37,462 nucleotides of DNA from Gnetum montanum (taxonomy: Eukaryota > Streptophyta > Gnetopsida > Gnetales > Gnetaceae). Made by a program: the position numbers and the translations under genes. The notes under the pieces were generated by a model, which was not told where the DNA came from, made no database searches, and saw only the letters and a program-made list of their open reading frames with translations. The stretch is taken from contig MNCI01030933.1 in NCBI GenBank assembly GCA_015680685.1, positions 406,460 through 443,921 of the forward strand. The letters are read 5' to 3'. Shown in pieces: positions 20,670-31,498 of the stretch (positions within the stretch are counted from its first letter, which is position 1; each line of letters starts with the position of its first letter).

Positions 20670-21858
20670 ATGGAACTAACTGAGGGTTTGACTTGCGCTT
20701 ACATAGATAGCATAGATACATTAGAGCAAGTCCACCACCAACTTCCAAGTCTTAATCTAGAAAACATCGATTGGGGGAAGTTGAAAATTCCTAAGAAATT
20801 TAAACAAGAGCCCCTAAAGCTAAAACCATTGCACATTGGTATGGAATACACATTCCTTAAGAATGGAAAACCAGTAATCATCAATGCGAAACTCGCTCTA
20901 CAATAAAAAGAGGGTTTGCTAAAGGTAATAAACAAGTGGTCAAAAGACTTCACCTGGTCATATCTGGAATTAATAGAAATAGATCCTAGGATATGCCATC
21001 ATAGGATTTACATTGACTCCTCCATGAAGCCTTGAAAACAACCACAAAGATGATTGAACCCAAAGTTGAAGCAAGTAGTAAAAGAAGAAATCGAATAGCT
21101 TCTAAAGGCTGGGTTCATATATCCCATTATTGATAGCGAATGGGTTAGCTCCTTAGTAATCATGCCTAAAAAGGGAGGAAAATGGAGGGTGTGCATAGGT
21201 TTTAGGCTACTAAACATGGGAACATTCAAGGATCACTTTCCATTGCTATTTGTTGACCAAGTATTAGACACAATCGTAGCGCATCGCTATTATAGTTTTC
21301 TGGATGGATATAGCAGATACAACCAAATACAAATAGCCTTAGAAGGCCAAGCCAAAACTACATTCAACAGTCCTTGAGGAATGTTTGCATACAAACAAAT
21401 GCCGTTTGGCTCGTGCAATGCCCCTACAATGTTTCAATGCTTAGTTCTAAGCATATTCTAGCAGCAAATAGGAAATGGTGTGGAAGTCTTTATGGATGAC
21501 TTCTCCACTTATGGAGCAAGTTTTGATCAAGCCTTGGACTAGTTAGAGCAAGTGCTGAAAAGATGTGTAGAAACTAATCAAAGGCTCAACTGGCAAAAGA
21601 GCCATTTGATGGTCTAAGAAGGCATAGTAATTGGGCATAAAATCTCACATGCAGGAATACAGGTAGACCTGAAGGAAATCAAAGTCATCCAAGGAATTAC
21701 TGGTCAACCAGAAACTATCAAAGACATTCGATCATTCCTTGGACACTAGATACTATAGGAGATTCATAGAGAAATTTTCAAGGATTTCCAAACCATTAGT
21801 AGAGCTAATGAAAAAGGACGTACCCTTTGAGGGGACTAGGGAATGCGAACTAGCTTAC
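20670..21858 (+). pseudogene. Linker and reverse transcriptase of element C (decayed, cut at its 3' end)
   Basis: A linker frame (20670-20906) precedes the RT. RT blocks follow: LLKAGFIYPI-like around 21100, KKGGKWRVCI, FPLLFVDQVLD and YSFLDGYSRYNQI (open at 21162-21377). Then come FAYKQMPFGSCNAPTMFQ and the intact active site FMDDFSTYG near 21489-21515. The connection (SFLGH near 21735) shows a frame change. The element ends at about 21858 in the ECEL-type block, so RNase H and integrase are missing. Confidence 0.85.
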
Positions 21859-22491
21859 TAATGAAAAAGGATTTACACCATATTAGATTTAATAAATAAG
21901 ACGTAGAAGCTTACTATCTTTTAGCTGCTATTCAAATCAAGTATCAGAATGCTATCAACAAGCTTTGCTTAAGTTTTTATTATCTTAGAATTGAAAGTAG
22001 AAGATAGATTCAACTCTTCTGAGAAGGGTGCATTTATAGGTTTTATAAATCAGGAGCCCTTGAAGATGAGTCACATGTGTTTCTTTCTTTTGTTGTTACT
22101 ATCAATTTGAGATAGTATTTTATTATTATAATAAAAAACTTGTATGATTTATTTTTGATGTCTCCATTAGTGCTTAGTTAATATGTATAGTATATCTTTA
22201 TTCTCTTGTGAAATGTAATATCTGTTCAGTAAATCCTATTAGTTTTTAGACATAATAAATCTTTCTTTTATTTTATTTCATAAATAAATAAAATTTCTTA
22301 ATTATCATGATATGAAAATGATTCAACCATAACGATGTTACTTTGAGAAGCATAGCTTAGCATCACACATGAGTCCCAAAGTTGTTAAGTGTTCAAGAGA
22401 AAACTCAACAAGGACTGTGCCTCAATATCTTTAAGAACCTATGAGCACATTAAGAAGTCACAACACATATGTCACCACACATAAGTATCAT
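21859..22491. other. AT-rich stretch with a possible minus-strand promoter
   Basis: No coding frame is supported. On the minus strand, AACCTATAAATG near 22048-22037 resembles the LTR TATA boxes of this window, so an LTR fragment is possible. I could not match its flanks to any other LTR here. Confidence 0.3.
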
Positions 22492-22507
22492 AAGGATGCC
22501 TTAATAA

Positions 22508-22657
22508 CAATAAGATGTTAGCTTAGTGGTAAGATACTTGACCTGGAAGCTCCAAGTCATGGTTTTATTTCTGCTAAGCAATGTTGAGTTATATAAAGTT
22601 CCTATTGGACTATATATCTTTGAGTGTATCAATGTTTTAATTATTTTGAGTTCCAAC
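22508..22657 (+). mobile_element. tRNA-derived SINE
   Basis: An RNA polymerase III promoter is visible: A box TTAGCTTAGTGGT at 22519-22531 and B box GGTTTTATTTC at 22561-22571 (canonical GGTTCGANTCC). The spacing is as in a tRNA that would begin near 22512. The roughly 150-bp body is flanked by direct repeats: AAGGATGCCTTAATAA at 22492-22507 and AAGGATGCCTTGATAA at 22658-22673 (15 of 16 identical), as expected for target-primed insertion. There is no cloverleaf 3' half, so it is not a tRNA gene. Its tail ends in TTTTGAGTTCCAAC rather than poly-A. Confidence 0.75.
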
Positions 22658-22710
22658 AAGGATGCCTTGATAATCATATAAGTAACTAAACCAATGCACC
22701 ATACATATAC

Positions 22711-22742
22711 ACTATATATATATGTATGTATGTATGTATATA
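22711..22742. repeat. TA/TATG microsatellite
   Basis: A run of TA dinucleotides passes into four TATG-type tetramers and back to TATA, immediately before the foldback element. Confidence 0.85.
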
Positions 22743-22746
22743 AATT

Positions 22747-23130
22747 AATTAGCCAAGATGATTTTAAAGAAGATGATGTTAACCAAGCCCAAACACTAGA
22801 TGAGGTAACAAGATAACTAAAAATGAAAGGACTCATCCCTCCTCTATTTCTCTACCACTTAGCCAATTTAGTTTTACCCTCTTGACCAAGTTTGCTTTAT
22901 CTTTTTTTGTTCATCGAATTTTTTACCATTATTTATGTGAGATATTTATTTCTCAGAAATGCAATGAACAAAAAAAGATAGAACAAACTTGACTAAGAGG
23001 GTAAAACTAAATTTGGTACATGGTAAAAAAACAAATGAGGATGAGTGATTCCAATTTTAGTTATCTTATTACCTTGTCTAGTAGTCAAGCTTGGTTAACA
23101 TCAACTTCTTTAAAATTATCTCGACCAATT
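22747..23130. mobile_element. Foldback/MITE-like element with 167-168-bp inverted arms
   Basis: The left arm (22747-22914) and right arm (22964-23130) are near-complementary over their whole length, with a 49-base loop. Shared blocks include GATGTTAACCAAGC, GATAACTAAAA, TTTAGTTTTACCCTCTT and TCTTTTTTTGTTCAT, each found inverted in the other arm. The ends read AATTAGCCAAGAT and AATTGGTCGAGAT. An AATT could be duplicated at the left border, but it is too short and palindromic to prove a target-site duplication. It encodes nothing. Apparent frames over it are chance. Confidence 0.8.
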
Positions 23131-23340
23131 GATAGTGGAGAAATTTCATGTGCTATGAGTAGAATTTAATTATTTTTAAAATTTTTTAAGTTATCATCAC
23201 TATTTTCATTCCAAACAATATATACCGGTAAACATAAATTGGTAAAAATAGAAGTTTATAGATTTTGTATATGTTGAGAAAAAGGCAAAATACAATGTTA
23301 AGTGTGAACTTAATATGCCTAATTCTCCAATTGAGCAAAA
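23131..23340. other. AT-rich stretch between the foldback element and the helicase remnant
   Basis: I see no recognised feature. If the helicase belongs to a Helitron, its 3' end (a CTRRT terminus with a short hairpin on the minus strand) should lie hereabouts or further left, but I could not identify one. Confidence 0.4.
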
Positions 23341-23348
23341 TGAACTTG

Positions 23349-25660
23349 CTATACAATTCTACTTTGAAGATGTTTAGCATCTAAAATCTTTTTGTATCTT
23401 TGCATAGAGAAAGGAGGATGAATCTTCAAAGAATCAATGGTCTTGACTCTAAATAATGCAACAAATGTTAGAACTGTAACTTCTCTTGAACCAATGCCAA
23501 TTGTAGCCTTATCTAGTGCTATTCCTTGAGATTTATGAATAGTCATGGCCCATGCCAATTGTAATGGTAACTAATGTGATGCTCCTCAGACCACAAGTAT
23601 AATTGGCACATGCTAAGGATTACCATTATCAAAGGCACATCTGATGTAGGAGTCAAAATCAATAATAACATATGATGGTAATGTAGATGGCTATTTACCT
23701 AGAGGATACATAATACTATGAATTATGCCAACTGCACCATTCACCAATCCTACTTTAGGCCAAAGGTTAATTGTGAGGATTACCCTTTCACCTTCACATA
23801 TAAGCAGAGATCCCTCAATATCATCACTATCATCATCTAAGATTCTGAATCCATGGGGATCTCTATCTACTACACATAATGAAATGGGTCTCTACATTTC
23901 TTACAACATCTTCTTATTATGTGATTGGACTTTATCCTTCATATCATATAAGTACATTGATTCTTCAAAACTATCTAATCCACTTGAAGTGGATGGAAGA
24001 CTCATTTGAGTAGCCAAGAAATTATAATCTTCATCATGGCTTTTTCTTTCTTTAATATGCATCAATACTTCCCTAAATATTTGTTATTGCGGATCATTTC
24101 TAGATTGATGAAAAATTGCATCTAAAAAAAAAGGTATGAAATGATTACCAAACCCCTATAATATATAGATCCCTAGATGCATAAGGCACAAAATTAAGCA
24201 CAGGAGGAAGTTGACCCAAATCACCTATCAATAGAATTGATCTTCCTCCAAAAACTTCATTGTGATGTTCTGGAAAAATTTCACTTAGTTGTCTATCAAT
24301 GCTTTGTAATAATCTTCCTTCTACAAAACTCATTTCATCAATTATTATATATCTTACTTGTGATAGTCAATGTTGTATACTTATCTTTGCAAAGGAAGAG
24401 AGTTCTTTATAGGTACCTATTGCAATGTTCAAACTGGAATGAATGGTTATTGCATTAATGTGAAATGTTGCAACTCCTATGGATGCCATTACAAGTAAAG
24501 CATTATGTTTTTCATTGCAGTATTTCATGAAAGCATTATGAAGTGCACCTATGAGAAATAAATTTCTCATAAAAACTACTCCCTAGATAATCATTTGTAA
24601 AGGGGAAACAACTTTATCTATTTACTATGAAAACATCATGTGGCCTACAATTTTATTGTAGCATTTATTTTGCTTTACACCTAGCTTATTAGAATCATAG
24701 GCATTTTAGTCACAATCAATAATAATCATGAATCGAGATGATTCATTATTGGTAATAAAAATTGTAGAAAACTTTGAAACATCATCTCCTGGATACTATA
24801 ACATCCAGTCATGCATTCTATCAACATATCGTAGCCCAAGCATCTCCACTTCTATTCTCTAAAAACGGCTTGTTGATAAGAGATGACGATTTAGGATTTC
24901 AAAATCATATTCCTCATGATTTTACGCCTAGGGAGTTACATCTAAAAATTGTCTTTCTTCCTCCAAAGCTTGCTAGAATTCTTCTTCAATATTAATCTTC
25001 AATGCTACATACAAATGTTGAACGAACAACCACTTCATTTCAATTTTCTCATCATTAGAGCCAAGAACTTACTTCACATCTCTAAACAGATAATGTAAGA
25101 AAAACATAGCCCAATAGTATTCAATTCATTTTTTTTCCCTTACTTTACTCGGATGAGAAACTTGGAATAATATTTTACAATAGCATCTAGCTCCAAGTGA
25201 CATGGATTCCAATTTGAGTTGTACTTATTCTTCATCTTGCAATTGTACTCTTTAAAAGCCTATAGTAATGATATATCCCGCATCAAAATCGAACATTTCT
25301 AATACATATTAATAAGAGTTGTATAGTTTTCAACTTCATCAATTTCATTTGAATTAATTTAAACATTTTTGTACACCTCTCAAGAAACATTGAGTGTGTG
25401 GAAAACATGACTATAGTTTACCAAAGGAAGCTCATACAACATGTGACAAACCTCCATAGCACCAATGTCTCTATCTACAATAGCATTCATCATGAGCCTT
25501 TTGTAGACTAATAAATCATCTTCATGAGGATCTCTTGACTTAGAAATTTGCAACAACATGTCATGAAAAGATTGTGATTTCTTCTTTGTTTTAGCTGCAT
25601 ATTTCATGATATATTTTATGACAACATATTGCGACATCACTGGCTAAAAATATATATTTT
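23349..25660 (-). pseudogene. PIF1/Helitron-type DNA helicase remnant
   Basis: In minus-strand order: 25640-25380 encodes a segment typical of the region before the helicase in Helitron/PIF1-like plant proteins (YIMKYAAKTKKKSQSFHDML, DRDIGAMEVCHML, ELPLVN). 24570-24367 covers the motif I/Ia region (ALLVMASIGVATFHINA, TIHSSL). 24360-24145 has the Walker B region (IIIDEMSFV) and FGGRSILLIGDLGQLPPV. 23558-23349 has the C-terminal motif (AWAMTIHKSQG, TFVALFRVKT). The Walker A loop expected just before 24570 is not recognisable: the aligned residues read GVVFMRNL. Frames change between blocks and stops are common. Such helicases unwind DNA during rolling-circle transposition of Helitrons. No Rep HUH motif was found. 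Confidence 0.75.
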
Positions 25661-25930
25661 CCCTTCATGTCTAAAGCTTCATTCTATTATGAACATTAAG
25701 CCTTAAATCATTTCTTCGAGGAACATAAGTAATCTCATTATCTTTTTATGACTCTCTCTAAAGAGTGGATTCTAAAGATAATGACTAAGGAACATTATAC
25801 CTAGAATTGAAAGATACATAAGTTGAATATCTATATAATTTTTTTTCATGATAGAGTACAATATACTTGCTAATAAAAATGAATGCAATGGTGAGGAAAT
25901 AGTAATGATATAACATTATTATCCACCAAT

Positions 25931-25992
25931 TATAATAATAATAAATATTCATTATTACCAACTGTTTATAATAATAAATATTCATTATTACC
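25931..25992. repeat. AT-rich tandem duplication
   Basis: Two copies of TAATAATAAATATTCATTATTACC, separated by about ten bases, make up this stretch. Confidence 0.8.
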
Positions 25993-26425
25993 CATGTGGA
26001 AGCCTTGCATGTGAAGGAATACAAAAAGATGAATGAGGAGCCCAAGGGTTGGAGGCCAAGGTCACTCATGTGACTAGGGGTGGGCACCTCAGGTGTGAGC
26101 TTAGTGGCATTTAATGACAAATCATGGTGGCCTCTTGGCAAAGTTTCTTTGCAACAGAGATGTGGCCTTCATCCCAGAGGAGAAATAATAGATATTATTA
26201 TTTTGAAAACTTACAAAACCAAACACATTTCAAAAATAGGTGTCAATAAGGCCATGTGCATCACAGGGCCTATCCAAGGTAGAGTAAAAGTAGCAATGCA
26301 ATCAGACTAAGGTCTTGCAGGATAGAGAAATGGGATCCCACATAGCTAGCAGAAGAAAACAACACTTTTTGGCATTATGCACATTGAATCTAGCCCCTGT
26401 AATGGAGTCCTTGAATAGGTTACTA

Positions 26426-26611
26426 AGGAAGCTTGGGTATGCACTTGACCCATAAATCCTTGTACACATCAAAATTGACTCTAGGGAATTGGTCACCCTG
26501 GATGTATCCCATATTAAAGGGATTGGTCACAATGTTGGCCATCTTGGTGGCCACATTGATAACCATACCATCAATGCCCATGTCAATGTTAGATGCTAAA
26601 AGTAATGGTCC
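26426..26611 (-). pseudogene. Short coding-like fragment, unassigned
   Basis: 62 codons are open on the minus strand between a stop at 26614-26612 and one at 26425-26423. The reading (INVATKMANIVTNPFNMGY, then IQGDQFPRVNFDVYKDLWV) looks protein-like in composition. I do not recognise it, and chance is not excluded. Confidence 0.25.
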
Positions 26612-26952
26612 CTATGGATAGTATGGTAGTTGGTGAAATGAACACACACATGTTTCTGAGCACTGCATCTCAAAGTTTCCCACCCACAAAAATGATAGAG
26701 TGCCATGGTGCATACGTAGTGTGTCGTGGAAATCGTAGGCACTTGTGTAGAACTGCTCCATTCCCACAATTCATCGTTAAATATATATATTGTGATTTTT
26801 CTCCATGCCCATGATTTTTTGTCAAATGGCCATGCACATGCTCTACACCTCTCCTAATGCTAACTCCTGCAACTACTACTCACTGAACACAGCCAAGCTG
26901 CTGATGCTCACATACAATACTGATCCCAACTTTTGCTTGTCCAACCTTTTTA

Positions 26953-27045
26953 TGTGCATAGTGGGAATATGAAAACCTATGGCCCTTTGGTTTGCATTTG
27001 TGCATAGCAGAAATATGAAAACCTATGGTTCTTTGATTTGAATTT
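26953..27045. repeat. 46-bp tandem pair
   Basis: Copies at 26953-26998 and 26999-27045 share TGTGCATAG, ATATGAAAACCTATGG and CTTTG-TTTG blocks. Confidence 0.85.
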
Positions 27046-27207
27046 TTTCCCATTTTGTGGGATTCTACGTGGCATGTCACGTGGAGGATGATAAACTTCA
27101 CTCCCCCCCTCCCTTCCATCATGCCAGATGTGTTAGCCTATTAGCCAAAATGACATCTACAGAAAGCACTACCAAACACAAAAGAGACATCATTTCTTAA
27201 GAGGGTT

Positions 27208-27271
27208 AAGACACATTCCTATACTACATGCATCGAACCAAGACATGTTCATATACTATATGCATCTAGCC
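27208..27271. repeat. 32-bp tandem pair
   Basis: Copies at 27208-27239 and 27240-27271 both begin AAGACA and share TTC-TATACTA-ATGCATC blocks. Confidence 0.85.
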
Positions 27272-27656
27272 TTAAACCCCTACTCTATAGAGAAAGGGCA
27301 AAGCTTGTGCTAAAGGCCAAAGCCAAAGGTGTGTGGGTATCCTTATGACACAATACACAAAAAATAAAGAATATGTAATTTTCAAAAAAAATAATAGTTA
27401 AAATAACATGAAACTTGATAGGATCTTCATACTTTGTCTACTATCATTCTGGAATAGAGGTAGCATCAAAAGATGTCGATGTGGATGTTTGATTTTAGGA
27501 AAGGGCTAATGAGACAACATCTCTCTTGCACCGCACTCATGTTGGATCCAATTAATACTTGGTTATTTGAAATTTAAAACTCTTTTCTAATAGATTGGTC
27601 AAAAACATAGACAACAATCTGGAAAAAAGTGGGAGTAGAATGTAAGAAAATAATTG

Positions 27657-28266
27657 TGTAGAAAACTAGATGGCATAAGTAATCAAAGTACCGAATGCAA
27701 ATGAAAATGGCATAAGAAATTCACATGCATAAATAATTGGAAATGAACAATTCTTGAGCAAATGGAACTAAGTCTAACTATTGATGCCTCAAATTAAATT
27801 TGGCATTCTAATTCTTCTTTTACATGGGTGCTCTGGAATGATGGTGTATGCAATCTTCAAGCGTCTATGAAAGGGACCGAAACTGTAATCCTACTATGAT
27901 TTGTGGTGCCTTTGTACTCCCATCAAGAACAAATTTATAGGCCACCAAATCAGTTACCATAAGAGACCCAATGCCAATGCATAAAAAACGTGTTACTAGA
28001 CATGGAGGCCGCCTTGATGCATTAACTAACTCATAAAAATGCATTAGTGGATATGGTGGAAACTTTCATGTAATAACTAACCTGTATATATGTGTTAGTG
28101 GGCATGGTGGCCACTTTCATGTATTAACTAACCCATAAAATGCATTAGTGGGTATGGTGGCCACTTTCATGCATTAACTAATCCATAAAATTCATTAGTG
28201 GTCATGGTGGTTGCTTTCATGCATTAAATAACACATAAAGCACGTTAGTGAATAGCACATGCTACA
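27657..28266 (-). repeat. 3' LTR of the copia element
   Basis: The LTR starts TGTAGCATGTG directly after the polypurine tract. It has a tandem-repeat U3 (28250-27990), a TATA box (CCTATAAAT, 27941-27933) and an end that may be TTTTCTACA at 27657. The left border is uncertain, because no second LTR is available for comparison. Confidence 0.65.
27990..28250 (-). repeat. Tandem 50-51-bp repeats in the copia U3
   Basis: Five copies occur at a spacing of about 50-51 bases (TTAGTGG-CATGGTGG blocks near 27993, 28044, 28095, 28145 and 28195). Each also carries CTTTCATG-ATTAACTAA and CATAAAA blocks. Their position upstream of the TATA box fits enhancer repeats of the kind found in other plant LTRs. 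Confidence 0.85.
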
Positions 28267-28555
28267 ATCTCCCACTTGGTCTCCATATTTAATCAGGTTC
28301 ATATTGTAAGAAATAAATGCATGAATCATGGTAATAGTTCCTCTTAATGTGAGTATTATCTTCCATGTATTATAATGCATCATCTTTCAAACATAATTCC
28401 TTATATGGTAACTTAACTTTATGAATAAACCCAATGTTCATTCTAGGTTTTGCCATATGTGTATTTTCTCTAATAACTATATATGCAAACCATATGAGAA
28501 AATAGCATAACTAAATAAGAGTTTCATTAAGACTGTAAGTTTTATGTATAAAAAA

Positions 28556-31498
28556 TTACATTATGGAACCAAGTCCTATCTAAACTACATGATCCTTAAA
28601 TAACTTTGGTGGCATTCCTTTTGTCAAAGGATCAACTATCATTAATTTAGTGCTTATATGAACAATGACCACTTTGTTTTCCTTAATGTGTTCTCTTATG
28701 GCTAAGTACTTGATGTTGATGTGTTTACCTTAGTTGCCACTCTTATTATTCTTAGCCATAAAGATAGTAGTTGAATTGTCAAAAGACATTCTTAATGGCC
28801 TAGATATAGAATCCATAATTCTAAGCCCTAATATGAAACTCTTTAGCCATACACCATGTGAAGTAGCCTCAAAACAAGAAATGAAATCTACCTCCATGGT
28901 GGAACTATCAACCAAATTTTTCTTTCCACTCCATGATATAACTCCTCCAACTAGCATAAAAACATAACTAGATGTTGATTTCCATGAATCAACATAGCTA
29001 GCAATGTCTAAGTCAAAGTAGCTAGTTGCCTCCAAGGAGTTAGTTCGTTTATACATAAGCATGTAGTCTTTTGTACCTTGAAGGTACCTCATTACTTTCT
29101 TTGCAGCCTTCTAGTGGTCAATACTTGGATTACTCTAATATGTACCCAACATTCCATAGCAAATGCAATGTTAGGTCTTATGCAAACCTAAGCATACACA
29201 AGGCTTCCAACAACTAAAGCATATGGAATTTTTCTTATTACTTTTCTCTAAATCATTCCTAGGGCACTAGTTCAAATTGAACTTGTCACCTTTCACAATG
29301 GATGCTATACTTGGTGAACAATCTTTCATTTGAAACCTCTCTAAAAATTTATTAATATAGGTTTCTTACAACAATCCTAGAATAAATCTAGATCTGTCCC
29401 TATGTATTTGTATGGTAATGACATAAGATGCCTCACCCATATCCTTCATGTCCAAATTCTTAGAGATAAAATGTTTCACCTTGTATAGAAATCCACTATT
29501 ATTGGTTGCAAGAAGGATATTATCCACATATAGAACAAGGAAATATATTTTGTTTCCACTAACTTTTTGGTATCTACATTGATCCATGATGTTTTTTTCA
29601 AAAACAAATGAAGTGATTATATCATGGAATTTTAAGTAACATTGATGGGAGGCCTATTTCAATCCATATATGGATTTCTTGAGCTTGCATATCAATTTGT
29701 CACCATCACTAGAGAAAAATCCTTCAATTTGTTTCATATAAACCTCTTCCTCTATATCACCATTAAGGAATGCTATTTTCACATCCATTTGATGTAATTC
29801 AAGATTAAAATGGGCAGCCAATGCCATGATAACATGAAGGGAGTCCTTCTTAGATACAAGAAAAAAGATCTCATAATCTATTCCCTCCTTCTGAGTGAAC
29901 CCTTTAGCAATAGGTCTACACTTATATCTTTCAATTTTTCCTAATGAGTCTTTATTAGTCTTAAAGAACCATTTGCATCCAATTGCTTTTACACCATTAG
30001 GCAACTTAACAAGATCCCAAACTCCATTAGATGACATTTGGTTCATTTCATCTTTCATGGTATCATACCACAAGTTAGATTCCTTACAACTCATGATTTG
30101 TGAAAATGTTTTGGGACCATTTTCAGCTCCTATGTTGTAGTCAAACTTCTATAGATACAACATATAGTCACTAGGAATCAATGATCACCTTACTCTAGTA
30201 TATCGTCTTAATGTTGTTTCATCATTCTCTTAATGATCATGATGTTCAACATGCTGTTCAAAATGTTTTGGTATCTATTATTTAGCTAGATCTACAACTT
30301 CTTGATCAATAGTTTCTAGAACTTCAATGACTAGTTTTTGTTCAATATGCATTTGTGCTCTAGGCAGATTGTGCACAACAATCAGTCTATCATTTGAAAT
30401 AGTGGGTTGAGCATCTATATGATCTATCTCAGGAACAATGTTCCAACATCTACTACTCCCCCTAATCAATTTATTCTCAAGAAATTTAGCATTCCTTAAT
30501 TCCACAAACCTGTAGTATGTGATGGGCAATAAAATTTGTATCCCTTAGACTATTCAAAACATCCAAGAAAATACCCACATATGGTCCTTGGGTCTAGCTT
30601 CTTCTCTTATGGATTATAAACTCTTACTTTAGAAAAGCATCCCCAAACACGTATATCTCACAAACTCAATTTTCAACCTTTCCATAATTGAAATGGTGTC
30701 TTTAAGACAATCTTGGTTGGAACCTGGTTTAATATATACACCGTTGTCTTGAGAGCTTCAAACCACAAGGACTTAGGAAGCTTGGAGCTGCTAAGCATAC
30801 TTCACACCATGTCCAATAATGTTTAGTTTCCTCTTTCTACCCCACCATTCTAGTTTGGAGAACCAGGCATAGTATACTAGGAAACAATCCCATGCACTTG
30901 AAGAAACTTAGCAAATGGACTAGGTACTTGTCCATCATTAGTATATCTACCATAGTATTCACCACCTCTATTAGATCTCACTATCTTTATTTGCTTACTA
31001 CATTATTTTTGTACTTCAACCTTAAAAAACTTAAAGGCATCTAAAACTTTACTCTTGTTATGAAGTAGGTAGAGATACATATATTGTGAGTAATCATCAA
31101 TCAAGGTAATGAAATACTTTTGACCATACACATCCATATCTGGACTACAAATATTTGTATGTATGATCTCTAATATGTCTAAAATCCTCTTGGCATCTTT
31201 CTCTGACATATTAGTCTACTTTCCCTTTATGTAGTCCACATAAGGTTGAAAGTCAGTAAAATCCAGAGTACTAAGTACTCCATCATTTACTAATCTCTTT
31301 ACTCTTCTAATAGGAATATGTCCTAATCTATGGTACGACAACATAGAGGATTCATCATTCATAACACATCTATTAATGCTAACATAAACATGCATAGAAG
31401 TATAAGAAGTTTCATTTTCTAAATTAATTTTGAAATGACCAGCTATCAATTTACCATTTTCAATAAGTTCAGATCTATAATATAAGCTAAATATAGTG
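28556..31498 (-). pseudogene. pol: pol of the copia element (pre-integrase, integrase, RT, RNase H), decayed
   Basis: Read on the minus strand. The pre-integrase domain (31498-31216) has YHRLGHI and FTDFQPYVDYIKGK. The integrase core starts at 31209; where the family has HTD the catalytic aspartate is asparagine (IIHTNI), then YFITLIDDYSQY. After one frame change, 30529-30278 is the linker (NAKFLEN). The RT (30094-29654) shows GCKWFFKTN, KGFTQKEGIDY, HQMDVKIAFLNGDIEEEVYM and KKSIYGLK. The RT active site near 29520 reads YVDN, where copia elements have YVDD. RNase H (29092-28730) has KSTSSYVFML, CFEATSHGVWL and KNNKSGN. The frame continues to KGMPPKLFKDH and stops at 28556. From 30529 to 28556 a single frame is kept, with scattered stops. 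Confidence 0.87.

Larger units (their letters stand above)
16536..21858 (+). mobile_element. Element C: 3'-truncated Ty3/gypsy retrotransposon
   Basis: The element has LTR, PBS, gag, protease and RT in the same order as A and D. It stops in the RT-RNase H connection, where the sequence WTRECEL (about 21823-21850) leaves the family alignment near 21858. RNase H, integrase and the 3' LTR are absent. The 5' LTR starts inside a LINE remnant, and no LINE sequence appears beyond the break, so the 3' half was lost with flanking DNA. Confidence 0.82.
25661..27656. other. Mostly unassigned region with short repeats
   Basis: No gene is supported. It contains an AT-rich duplicated segment (25931-25992), a 46-bp tandem pair (26953-27045), a 32-bp tandem pair (27208-27271) and one short coding-like minus-strand stretch (26426-26611). 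The frames at 25785-26141 (minus) and 26080-26310 (plus) are low-complexity or chance readings. Confidence 0.5.
27657..31498 (-). mobile_element. Ty1/copia retrotransposon, 5' end missing (interrupted by element D)
   Basis: On the minus strand it has integrase before reverse transcriptase and RNase H, the copia order. A polypurine tract (CAAGTGGGAGAT, about 28278-28267) and a 3' LTR follow. The 5' LTR, gag and protease are absent, because element D begins at 31499 within the pre-integrase region and its far flank holds no copia sequence. Confidence 0.82.

Noticed and set aside
22512-22580. A tRNA gene with A and B boxes
   Set aside because: Only the promoter boxes and their spacing fit. No complete cloverleaf or matching acceptor stem follows, and direct repeats flank a 150-bp body, so it is a SINE.
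22501-22836. 111-codon minus-strand frame
   Set aside because: It crosses the SINE, a microsatellite and one arm of the foldback element; its composition is that of repeats.
23725-24009. 94-codon plus-strand frame
   Set aside because: It lies antisense to the helicase remnant, whose motifs are readable on the minus strand on both sides.
25785-26141. 118-codon minus-strand frame
   Set aside because: It runs through AT-rich tandem repeats giving tyrosine/isoleucine-rich low complexity and shows no family features.
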